Shown: positions 14,687 to 22,158 of the stretch, piece after piece
Layout: each line of letters starts with the position of its first letter
Numbering within the stretch: the stretch's first letter is position 1
Source: Dehalococcoidales bacterium
GTDB lineage: Bacteria > Chloroflexota > Dehalococcoidia > Dehalococcoidales > UBA2162
Reading direction: 5' to 3'
Assembly (NCBI GenBank): GCA_030690265.1
Contig: JAUYHA010000186.1
Coordinates: forward strand, 1 to 36,752
DNA: 36,752 nucleotides
Position numbers and translations under genes: made by a program
The notes under the pieces: model-generated
What the model was told of the DNA's origin: nothing
What the model saw: only the letters and a program-made list of their open reading frames with translations
Database searches by the model: none

Positions 14687-15880
14687 CTAAGGTTTTTGCT
14701 GGTAGACTGACTCAGGCATGGTGAACTCGGCACCCTCTTTCTTAATGGACTCCTCATAGTCTTTCCGCACCTGAGGGTCTTCTTCAGGATACCGGACTTC
14801 GTGCCAGCCGGAATATAGAAATTCCCTGCCATCTGGGAGCTTAACCACTTCACCTTCTTCCGGAGTTATGTTTTGAATAGTCCCTATCCTCATGACCCGA
14901 AGAGGTTCTTTGGATACGCTAAAGTGCCCGTGAAACCATTCCCCGGTGCCTCCGGCCGCCGTCACCATACCGCCCGGGATATAGTCCTGGCGGTTGACCA
15001 GATGGCCGTAGCCAGCTTCCCAGGGGCGTTTACCCAGTTTTAAGAGCCAGTTAAGTGAGTAGCCCTTGCCACTGAGGCAAAAGAGAATTCGTCCTGCCGG
15101 GTGAGCATGACAGGTAGAATAGCGTCCGCTGGGGTACTCGAAGATACCATGGGTAAGAAAGGTATTGCCTGCCATGTTCAGACGCAGGTGGCTTTCCCCC
15201 GGGGCGCGGATGTTCACCCGCGCCACCTTAGCGGTGGCGACATCCGGTACCAGGTTGCTGCGCAGAGTGGCTAACCTGCCTTCACCCTCTGTTTCTTGAG
15301 GTTTGAAGTAATCCTCACTCTCATCGTAGCGGTCATAGAATTCATAGCTATTATCAAAGATGTAGTTCCGGCTCGGGAAGGTATCCATCACGTTGGGGGC
15401 ACTTGTGCTGGCTACCATCAGTGCCGGACTGGAGCCGGCATTCACCATGCGGTGCCATACATTAAGTGGAATAGCAAACATACTGCCGCCCTGCCATTCG
15501 AAGGTCAGTTTTTTCGAGCTTCCTTCCCGCCAGACCTCGGTGCTGCCATATCCCTCGACAACGTAAAAGACTTCTTCGTGCATGTGTCGTTCTGCATTCA
15601 GCTCTCCCCTGGCGGGCACCTCAACGGCGTACAGCCCGAAGTAACCCGCTTGCCCATCAAGTTCAATAAAGCTGCCTCGACCACCCATTCGTTTCCACGG
15701 AGCCATAGCCAGTTGCCTTGAATCATAAACACCCAGGCCGTGATAGACCGGGATGCCTTCCTCTTCCATAAAAATTTCATAGGGACGGGGCCGGCGCCGT
15801 ATTCCCTGGCCATACCGTCCCCCTATCCATGTCTCATCTGTTTTGGTTTTTTCAGATTCCTGCTCAGGTTTTTCGTTCAT
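14687..15880 (-). CDS. Bicupin (two-cupin) domain protein, putative dioxygenase
   Basis: The protein is 397 residues with two cupin barrels. The first has the metal motif RHMHEEVFYVVEGYG with a downstream IPLNVWHRMVNAG histidine. The second has CHAHPAGRILFCLSGKGYS with a later EWFHGHF. The layout resembles gentisate/1-hydroxy-2-naphthoate dioxygenases, though the second site is less canonical. The N-terminus is a long polar extension (MNEKPEQESEKTKTDE). The ATG at 15880 lies behind AGGAGGT. It is followed closely by the ene-reductase and preceded by an MFS transporter on the same strand. I infer a metal-dependent step in catabolism of an aromatic or organic acid; ring cleavage would need oxygen, so another reaction is possible in an anaerobe. 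Confidence 0.8.
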   Translation of the reverse strand: MNEKPEQESEKTKTDETWIGGRYGQGIRRRPRPYEIFMEEEGIPVYHGLGVYDSRQLAMAPWKRMGGRGSFIELDGQAGYFGLYAVEVPARGELNAERHMHEEVFYVVEGYGSTEVWREGSSKKLTFEWQGGSMFAIPLNVWHRMVNAGSSPALMVASTSAPNVMDTFPSRNYIFDNSYEFYDRYDESEDYFKPQETEGEGRLATLRSNLVPDVATAKVARVNIRAPGESHLRLNMAGNTFLTHGIFEYPSGRYSTCHAHPAGRILFCLSGKGYSLNWLLKLGKRPWEAGYGHLVNRQDYIPGGMVTAAGGTGEWFHGHFSVSKEPLRVMRIGTIQNITPEEGEVVKLPDGREFLYSGWHEVRYPEEDPQVRKDYEESIKKEGAEFTMPESVYQQKP

Positions 15881-15980
15881 CTGCGCCTTTACCTCCTTAC
15901 TGATTACTGATTAAGGATTTTTTATCATAGCCACCTATCACAACGAATGTCAATACCAAAGAGCGGGGGGTATATATGGC

Positions 15981-17288
15981 TTACCCGATATCGGGAGAAC
16001 CCTCCGCTCGAATGGGGGATTTGGGGGGAACTGCCATGAAGGTGAGGATGGCTCCTGCCAGGCCGACAAATGCGGTGAGTATAAATGCCATGCGGTAATC
16101 CCCCTGTACATCCGCCATGTAACCGGCTATTATCGGAGCAGATACCGAAAAGGGAAGGCTTATTGTTTGCGACCAGCCGCTGATTACCCCCTGGGACTTT
16201 CGCCCAAAATACTCGCCCCGTATAGCATTGTCCACCGGGGTCCGTGCTCCCCAGCCGATACCGTAGATTATGGCGAAGGCAACTGCCATTTGAAAGGAAG
16301 TTGCCAGGCTCAGGATAAACTGGGAGGCCGCCATCATGAAAATAGCCGCCCCGAGGATAATATACTTGGGGAAACGGTCGCCAAAGAAGCCGCCAGCAAG
16401 TCTTGAGGGTATATTCACCATGCTGGCTATGCTCCAGATGAAAGCGGCAGTCGTTGGTGACAACCCGACACCCTGCAGGTGGAGGAAGATATGAGTCATT
16501 ACTGCCTGTATCCCCGCCATATTGAAAGCCCGGCCGAGGGACAGGAACCAGAAGGAGCGGGTGCGCAGTGCCTCGCGGAGGGTGAAATCATATTCCTCGG
16601 TGAGATGACGGACTTCAGTTCCCCTGGACGGGTCATTTTCACTGGTATCACCGTCCTGCCGCAAGCCGAATGCTTCCGGGGTGCTGCGAAGGAGTATCAA
16701 GCTGGGCAGGCCGACCATCCATATCAGGAAACCGAGCCAGAGAGCCGAGGTCTGCCACCCCATGGTGCTTTGCATCAGGACCAGTACCGGAACCCCTATT
16801 ATACCAGCCGTAGGGAAGCCGAGAAGCATTAGAGATTGGGCGGTAGTGCGCTTGCGCCGGAACCAGTTGTTGACAGCTACCGATAGAACCAGCAGCCCCT
16901 GTAAGCCAGACCCGATGGCGATGATGATGTTTGCCAGGAAGTACATCCAGAGTGAGCTGGTAAAACTAAAAAGGATAAGACCAAAACCTACGAAGAGAGC
17001 ACCCAGGCTGACCATGATACGGGGTCCGAACCTGTCCATCAACCAGCCTTCCAGTGGACCGAGCAGTGAGTTTTGCATTTGCATCAGTGAGCGGGGGCTT
17101 GCCAGGAGTGCCCGGCTCCAGCCGAACTCTTTCTGGAGAAGAGGGAGAAAGGTGCCAAAGCCCTGGCCGAATATGCCGTGAGCGAACTGGATGGCGGCGC
17201 TCAGGATAACGATTACCCAGCCGTAAAAGAGTCTTTTGCCTATCCAGGGTATCTGCGGAAGTTTCTGTCTGGTAGTTTTCTCTGGCAT
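15981..17288 (-). CDS. MFS transporter
   Basis: This protein of about 435 residues has 12 predicted membrane helices and the major-facilitator loop motif GWLMDRFGPRIMVSLG between helices 2 and 3, with its second-half counterpart RLAGGFFGDRFPKY. It resembles oxalate/formate- or monocarboxylate-type MFS proteins (GWVIVILSAAIQFAHGIF after the first cytoplasmic segment). ATG 17288 and TTG 17291 are both possible; neither has a strong ribosome-binding site. It heads the operon with bicupin, ene-reductase and VOC genes (100-base gap to the bicupin), so it probably imports their substrate. Confidence 0.9.
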   Translation of the reverse strand: MPEKTTRQKLPQIPWIGKRLFYGWVIVILSAAIQFAHGIFGQGFGTFLPLLQKEFGWSRALLASPRSLMQMQNSLLGPLEGWLMDRFGPRIMVSLGALFVGFGLILFSFTSSLWMYFLANIIIAIGSGLQGLLVLSVAVNNWFRRKRTTAQSLMLLGFPTAGIIGVPVLVLMQSTMGWQTSALWLGFLIWMVGLPSLILLRSTPEAFGLRQDGDTSENDPSRGTEVRHLTEEYDFTLREALRTRSFWFLSLGRAFNMAGIQAVMTHIFLHLQGVGLSPTTAAFIWSIASMVNIPSRLAGGFFGDRFPKYIILGAAIFMMAASQFILSLATSFQMAVAFAIIYGIGWGARTPVDNAIRGEYFGRKSQGVISGWSQTISLPFSVSAPIIAGYMADVQGDYRMAFILTAFVGLAGAILTFMAVPPKSPIRAEGSPDIG

Positions 17289-17385
17289 CAAATGTTTCGT
17301 TTCTATTACAGGTTACAGACCGGTGCTTTCATAGACTTGCTCATTATAGCTTAGCCTGAGACACTTTGAAAGGTGCAACCAGGTG

Positions 17386-19629
17386 TTATCTGAAAAACAG
17401 GCGTTTGAGAAGCGTGGGGTATAGCCGGCGCCATGATTTCTGGAGTTGTACCCTCTGGTATATGCCCGGCTTCTTTCTTCGGCTGAAGCGGCTCTCAACA
17501 TAAGCTTGAACGATGGTATCAAGAGCTTCAGCCTGCTGCGGAAAAGCTGAAGCCAGTTTGGCTCCATATTCCAGGGGTGTCTGCTCCGGCTCAGGACGTA
17601 ATTTGATGAGCGAAGCAAGGAAGCAGAGTCGCCCGTACATGCCTGATACGTAGTTTGGTAAGCTGAAGCGGGTCAGCCAGCGGTTAAAAAGCCACAGCAT
17701 AAAGCCGATAGCAACCAAAGGCAGGCTCCATATGAAGAAACGTTTGAGCGGGCTTGTTTTGCTGGCAGCAATTGGTAATCCTCCACCTATAAAGTCGTCC
17801 TCTTCCTCTTCCTCATCGGTCAGTGTGCCTCCGGTACCCAGCCACTGTTCCCACTCTTCCTCATCAAAGAGATAATCGTCGGAAGCCGGGTCAGTCTCTT
17901 CTCCTCTGCCTCCCACCGGGACGGATTCGAATTCAATCCAGCCGTAGCCGGGGAAATAGACTGCCGGCCAGGAATGGTAGTTCCTGGCTCTAATAATAGA
18001 GCTTTGGCTGACTTCATCCCATTCGCCGGGGCGATAGCCGATGTGCAGTCTTGCTGGCACGCCGTCAGCGCGTAGCAGTGTTACCATAGCCGAGGCAAAG
18101 TTCAAACAATTTCCTGCTTCCTGGTTGAATAGAAAATAGTCCACGCCATCCAACTCCTCAGGGGCGGCTTCAACTTTTAGAATGTAGTCCCATAGAGTCA
18201 GATAGCGCTTGATGGCAATGACCTTGTCGTAAGGCGATTTTGCGCCTACGGTTACCATCTGACTCAATTGCCTTACTCTCTCAGGGAGGTCGGGGGGCAA
18301 CTGGAGATAATAATCAGTAATTAATTCGGGGTAATTTTCACCAGCTTTGGATAAGTCGTCAGGTGTCGCTGTGCTGATGCTGGCAGTAACTGTGTATTGC
18401 TGCCCCGGTCTAAGCAGATTCGGAGTCACAGCGGTAACGGCATCGCCGTCTCCTATCTGCACACGGGTAACCCCCCAGATATCCGAGGATATAAATTCTC
18501 CTGCAGTCAGTAGAACATTGGTCCGCAACTGGGTGAGCACGGTGTAATTCGTCTCCTGGCGCTCGGCGAATCCATCAGTGGCGGCACGGGCAGTTTCGCC
18601 ACTGGCGAAGTATTCCGTGATGTCGCTGTTTTTCCAGCCCTGAGAAGTGTAGACATCATACATTCGCGTACGCAGGTAAAAGGAGCGTTCTGAAGTAACT
18701 TTGAAATGAATCTCATCACCGGGTTGCTCGAAATTGCCGAAAAACAATTCCTTTTGCTGACGGCTCCTTAGAAAAGGCTGCTTTGCCTGAATATTGGCTA
18801 GAGTGTTTACAACATACTCCTCGATATTCCCTCGCCACGGCATTTTTGTATACATTTTTGTATAAAAGAGGGTCTCCAGGCGGTTAACCCGAATTTCCGG
18901 AATGAGTGAAGTGAGAGAAACGGCTAACACACTAAGAGTCAGCAGGGAAAATGTGAAATATATTATTCCCCGCCTGGAATAATCAATGCCATTTTCTCTG
19001 AACCAGTAATTGTATTTTGATAAGTGTACCTGACCGAGCAGAAGCATAACTGCCAGAAGGTAAACGAAGAAAAAGGTGAAGTGCTCCCTGGGCAGGTTGC
19101 TGAGATTTACCAGTATAGCGACAGCACTCAGAGAGACTGCCACCCAGGCGTTCTGTCTTCGCAATAGAAACCAGGTTGACAGATAGCTCATCATCCAGGT
19201 GGAAAAAATGAGAAATACGGCGAAATGTACCGTGCCCCCGCTCGGCTCCCCCAGACTCACCGCCTGCCACCAGGATTGTAAGGCGGCTATTAGCTGACCG
19301 AGCCTGGATGAAGTTTCCAGGGAAGGCAGGAGGTTGGCTGCCTGCCACAGCGTTATCAGGACGCCAGAAACCAGGGCAAGAGGCACCAGCATCTGCCCGG
19401 GTAACCGGCTCCTGGTCTGTAACCAGCCAGCCAGAATTGCCAGCAGCAGGACCAGGGTCAGTGATGGCTGGGGGGTAATCCATCGGGCTTGCTCTATTGA
19501 CCTTACCGCAATTTCAAGGACCAGGAAAAGGCAAATAATGCTTAGCCAGTCAGACCAGCTGCCCAGCCAGGACTTTAATCTAGCTTGTAACATTAACTTT
19601 TCTAGTGACTTGTCCTTAGTGACTTCCAT
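17386..19629 (-). CDS. Membrane transglutaminase-like protein (TgpA type)
   Basis: The protein is about 747 residues. The N-terminus has a block of membrane helices (about residues 27-245, DUF3488-like), then an extracytoplasmic transglutaminase core with catalytic C508 (EAGNCLNFASAMVTLLR), H552 (NYHSWPAVYFPGYGWIEFE) and an acidic residue in the third position (E568 where Asp is usual), an acidic linker, a further membrane helix and a C-terminal DUF4129-like segment. The order is that of TgpA. I start at ATG 19629; the open frame continues upstream only through a repeat. It is the third gene after MoxR and DUF58, a common module. An AGGA ribosome-binding site seven bases upstream is contributed by the end of the intergenic repeat. 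Confidence 0.88.
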   Translation of the reverse strand: MEVTKDKSLEKLMLQARLKSWLGSWSDWLSIICLFLVLEIAVRSIEQARWITPQPSLTLVLLLAILAGWLQTRSRLPGQMLVPLALVSGVLITLWQAANLLPSLETSSRLGQLIAALQSWWQAVSLGEPSGGTVHFAVFLIFSTWMMSYLSTWFLLRRQNAWVAVSLSAVAILVNLSNLPREHFTFFFVYLLAVMLLLGQVHLSKYNYWFRENGIDYSRRGIIYFTFSLLTLSVLAVSLTSLIPEIRVNRLETLFYTKMYTKMPWRGNIEEYVVNTLANIQAKQPFLRSRQQKELFFGNFEQPGDEIHFKVTSERSFYLRTRMYDVYTSQGWKNSDITEYFASGETARAATDGFAERQETNYTVLTQLRTNVLLTAGEFISSDIWGVTRVQIGDGDAVTAVTPNLLRPGQQYTVTASISTATPDDLSKAGENYPELITDYYLQLPPDLPERVRQLSQMVTVGAKSPYDKVIAIKRYLTLWDYILKVEAAPEELDGVDYFLFNQEAGNCLNFASAMVTLLRADGVPARLHIGYRPGEWDEVSQSSIIRARNYHSWPAVYFPGYGWIEFESVPVGGRGEETDPASDDYLFDEEEWEQWLGTGGTLTDEEEEEDDFIGGGLPIAASKTSPLKRFFIWSLPLVAIGFMLWLFNRWLTRFSLPNYVSGMYGRLCFLASLIKLRPEPEQTPLEYGAKLASAFPQQAEALDTIVQAYVESRFSRRKKPGIYQRVQLQKSWRRLYPTLLKRLFFR

Positions 19630-19630
19630 A

Positions 19631-19852
19631 CTAGTATCCTGTCTCGGAAATACGTTGACTAATTGACAACACCTGTTGAGTCTTGTGCCATTCTGGCGAA
19701 GCTTGTCCCGTACTTGATACGGGAGCCAGAATCCAGGCGTCATTTTGTTCTGGATTCCAGCCAGAGTTTACCCCGTACTGGGATACGGGGCTGGAATGAC
19801 GGTTAAGGAAACTGTTTGGCTTATTCAACTTATTTATCAGACACCATACTAG
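19631..19852. repeat. MITE-like element between the DUF58 and transglutaminase genes
   Basis: The ends are imperfect inverted repeats bounded by CTAG: CTAGTATCCTGTCTC (19631-19645) and CAGACACCATACTAG (19838-19852), 12 of 15 matching. Inside lies a two-hairpin repeat of the GTCATTCC family (19686-19801). The element fills the whole gap between the two genes, ending one base before the DUF58 stop codon and one base from the transglutaminase ATG. Confidence 0.7.
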
Positions 19853-19853
19853 G

Positions 19854-21080
19854 CTACCCATATCTCAACTGGGGAATGATTGTCCGGCTGTCCAGGGTTC
19901 TCGCCAGGTCATCTCCCCGCCTGACGACATAAACCTGGAGGTCGCTTGAAAGTAGACTGCTGGCCGCTCTTGCCGCGCTGACCGTTCCCCCAAAGCTAAT
20001 GCCGTCAAGCAGGATAATGACCACCTTAGCTCCCCGCTGCTTCAAGCGATGAAAAGAGGCGAGAGTTTCTTCACTAACTGAAGGTGTGATAATAATAACA
20101 GCCGAACCAGTTCCAAAGCGTTCTCTTTCCGCCGAAATTAACTGGTCAACAGGCATATTACCGGTTGCCTTCATCAAAGCCAGGGTATCCAGTATTTGCC
20201 ATAGGTGCTGTCCTCCTGTCTCCGGTTGAAAAAAGTAAGGCCGGTCGCCTGAGGCAATCAGTCCTACCCGCCGGCCGCTCTCAGCGTACTCTTTTACCAG
20301 TGAGGCAGTGATGGTGATGCTATATTCTTCCGTGGTCTCATCGCCATCCCCCATTTGAGGAGCTTGATGCAAGTCCGGGATAATCCAGATGTCCCGGGAA
20401 GTGTAATCAGCATGGTCGGCATCAAACTCCGTAACCATTAGCTTCCCGGAGTGAGCCGTGCTGTGCCAGTGGATATGTCTCAGGCTATCGCCGCTGGTAA
20501 ACTCTCGGACCCGTGCCGCATTTTGTCCTTCCTCCCTCATTATCCAGCGGTCAGGAAGACCCCCGGGCTCGTTACTGGATAAAGGCTGAAAGAAAGGCAG
20601 CTCCAGTGTTGCCGGGTAGATGAGGATGTTCTGTGCCACGCCGAAGGTACGACGCAGGGAGAAAAAGCCGAAAGGGTCGGAGACTGTGAGCGTAAAGGAG
20701 CCAATACTATACCGGCCCCGGCGCTGACAGTAGACCTGGCTCTGCCAGTGATAGGAACCCTGCGGGGACAGATTGAAAGCCGCCGCATTGCGGTAGCCGG
20801 GCAGGGTGGTATTTTCCTGCACACTGACCAGGAGTTTGGGCAGCTTGCTCCTGTTGAAGACGGTAACCTCTTCACAGAAATATTCGCCCACCTGACAGTA
20901 TTCCGATGATTTCCTGCTCTCTCCGCTGATACCCCGTATACTCAGGTGTGCCCAGAGATAACTCAGCAGTATCACCAGCAGGGAAAGGAAAAAGAGACGC
21001 CACAGCAAAACAAAGCCGCTGACTAAAGCCAGGGCCAGGAGGATAAGAGGAACGATAATAAAAACCAATCTATTCTTCAT
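19854..21080 (-). CDS. DUF58 domain protein
   Basis: This 408-residue protein has two N-terminal membrane helices (about residues 5-45), an extracytoplasmic or cytoplasmic beta domain, and the DUF58 signature VREFTSGDSLRHIHWHSTAH with GKLMVTEFD at about residues 205-235, followed by a von Willebrand A-like fold (IWIIPDLHQ, then a GSAVIIITPSV strand). DUF58 proteins accompany MoxR ATPases and transglutaminase-like membrane proteins; the module is thought to act in membrane-complex assembly or cell-envelope stress. The ATG start is at 21080, 62 bases after the MoxR stop. The stop lies one base from the adjoining repeat element. Confidence 0.9.
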   Translation of the reverse strand: MKNRLVFIIVPLILLALALVSGFVLLWRLFFLSLLVILLSYLWAHLSIRGISGESRKSSEYCQVGEYFCEEVTVFNRSKLPKLLVSVQENTTLPGYRNAAAFNLSPQGSYHWQSQVYCQRRGRYSIGSFTLTVSDPFGFFSLRRTFGVAQNILIYPATLELPFFQPLSSNEPGGLPDRWIMREEGQNAARVREFTSGDSLRHIHWHSTAHSGKLMVTEFDADHADYTSRDIWIIPDLHQAPQMGDGDETTEEYSITITASLVKEYAESGRRVGLIASGDRPYFFQPETGGQHLWQILDTLALMKATGNMPVDQLISAERERFGTGSAVIIITPSVSEETLASFHRLKQRGAKVVIILLDGISFGGTVSAARAASSLLSSDLQVYVVRRGDDLARTLDSRTIIPQLRYG

Positions 21081-21142
21081 TTTCTACTAAACAGGGGGAA
21101 TAAATTCTCAATATAAGAGCCAGTAGTAATCCCGGTTTTAGT

Positions 21143-22105
21143 CTATCGACGGGGTAGTGCTCCGGGTACAGGCACCGTTTCCAGTATCTCGGCGATAATA
21201 GCCTGGGTGCCTTTTTCCGGCAGCTGAGTCGTCGGCGGTAATATCAGCCTGTGGGCTAAGACAGCTTCAGCCAGAGCTTTAACATCGTCAGGTAAGACGA
21301 AGTCACGCTCCTGCAGCACGGCACGAGCCTGAGCGGTCCGGAAAAGAGACAGCGAACCACGAGGAGAGGAGCCGATGGCGACTAAAGGATGCTGGCGGGT
21401 AGCTCCAACCAATGACACGATGTACTGCTTGACCAAATCATCCATATAGATACTCTTCACCGTTTCCTGAAGCCAGACCACATCAGAAGCATCAGCTACA
21501 GGGGCAAGTTGTTCCAGGGGATGGGTAAACTGCTGTCTTTCCATTATCAGGCTTTCTTCGGCAGCAGAGGGGTAGCCCAGGCTTATACGTAACAGGAATC
21601 TATCTAACTGGGCTTCCGGCAATGGGAAAATGCCCTGGTATTGAAAAGGGTCGCGGGTGGCTACAACGTGGAAAGGGGTGGGCATTGAGTAAGTGCTGCC
21701 ATCCACAGTCACCTGTCTTTCTTCCATAGGCTGTAACAGGGCGGATTGAACTTTGGGTGTTCCCCGGTTGATTTCGTCCGCCAGAACCACCTGAGCCATA
21801 ATTGGCCCCGGGCGAAACTCAAACTCGCCGCTCTTCTGATTATAGACGGTAACACCGGTAATATCTCCGGGCAGCATATCCGGGGTAAACTGGATTCGTT
21901 TGAAGGTGCAGTCAATAGATTTTGCCAGGCTCCGGGCGAGCATGGTTTTGCCAACGCCGGGTGTGTCCTCAATGAGCAGGTGACCCTGGCTAACCAGGGT
22001 TATTACTGTTAGCTCTACCGCCTGCCGCTTACCAATAATGACCTTTTCAATATTATCAATTATCTGGGTTACTTTCTGCCGAGCCTTTATTACCTCACTG
22101 TCCAC
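21143..22105 (-). CDS. MoxR-family AAA+ ATPase
   Basis: This 320-residue protein has Walker A IEDTPGVGKTMLARSLA (about residues 47-63), Walker B VVLADEINRGTPKVQSALL, a sensor HVVATRDPFQYQG and arginine-finger region LPEAQLDRFLLR, and a helical C-terminal lid. The sensor strand reads ATRDP where ATQNP is the usual form. A GTG start at 22105 follows GGGAGG. It begins 53 bases after the formate dehydrogenase alpha stop, so it may be read through from that operon, but functionally it pairs with the DUF58 and transglutaminase genes downstream. Its role is probably chaperone-like assembly of a metal- or membrane-bound complex. Confidence 0.93.
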   Translation of the reverse strand: MDSEVIKARQKVTQIIDNIEKVIIGKRQAVELTVITLVSQGHLLIEDTPGVGKTMLARSLAKSIDCTFKRIQFTPDMLPGDITGVTVYNQKSGEFEFRPGPIMAQVVLADEINRGTPKVQSALLQPMEERQVTVDGSTYSMPTPFHVVATRDPFQYQGIFPLPEAQLDRFLLRISLGYPSAAEESLIMERQQFTHPLEQLAPVADASDVVWLQETVKSIYMDDLVKQYIVSLVGATRQHPLVAIGSSPRGSLSLFRTAQARAVLQERDFVLPDDVKALAEAVLAHRLILPPTTQLPEKGTQAIIAEILETVPVPGALPRR

Positions 22106-22158
22106 TTTCGTCCTCCCTGCTTCCCTGAAAGCTGCCTGGATAATCTTAATTGGTTGGG

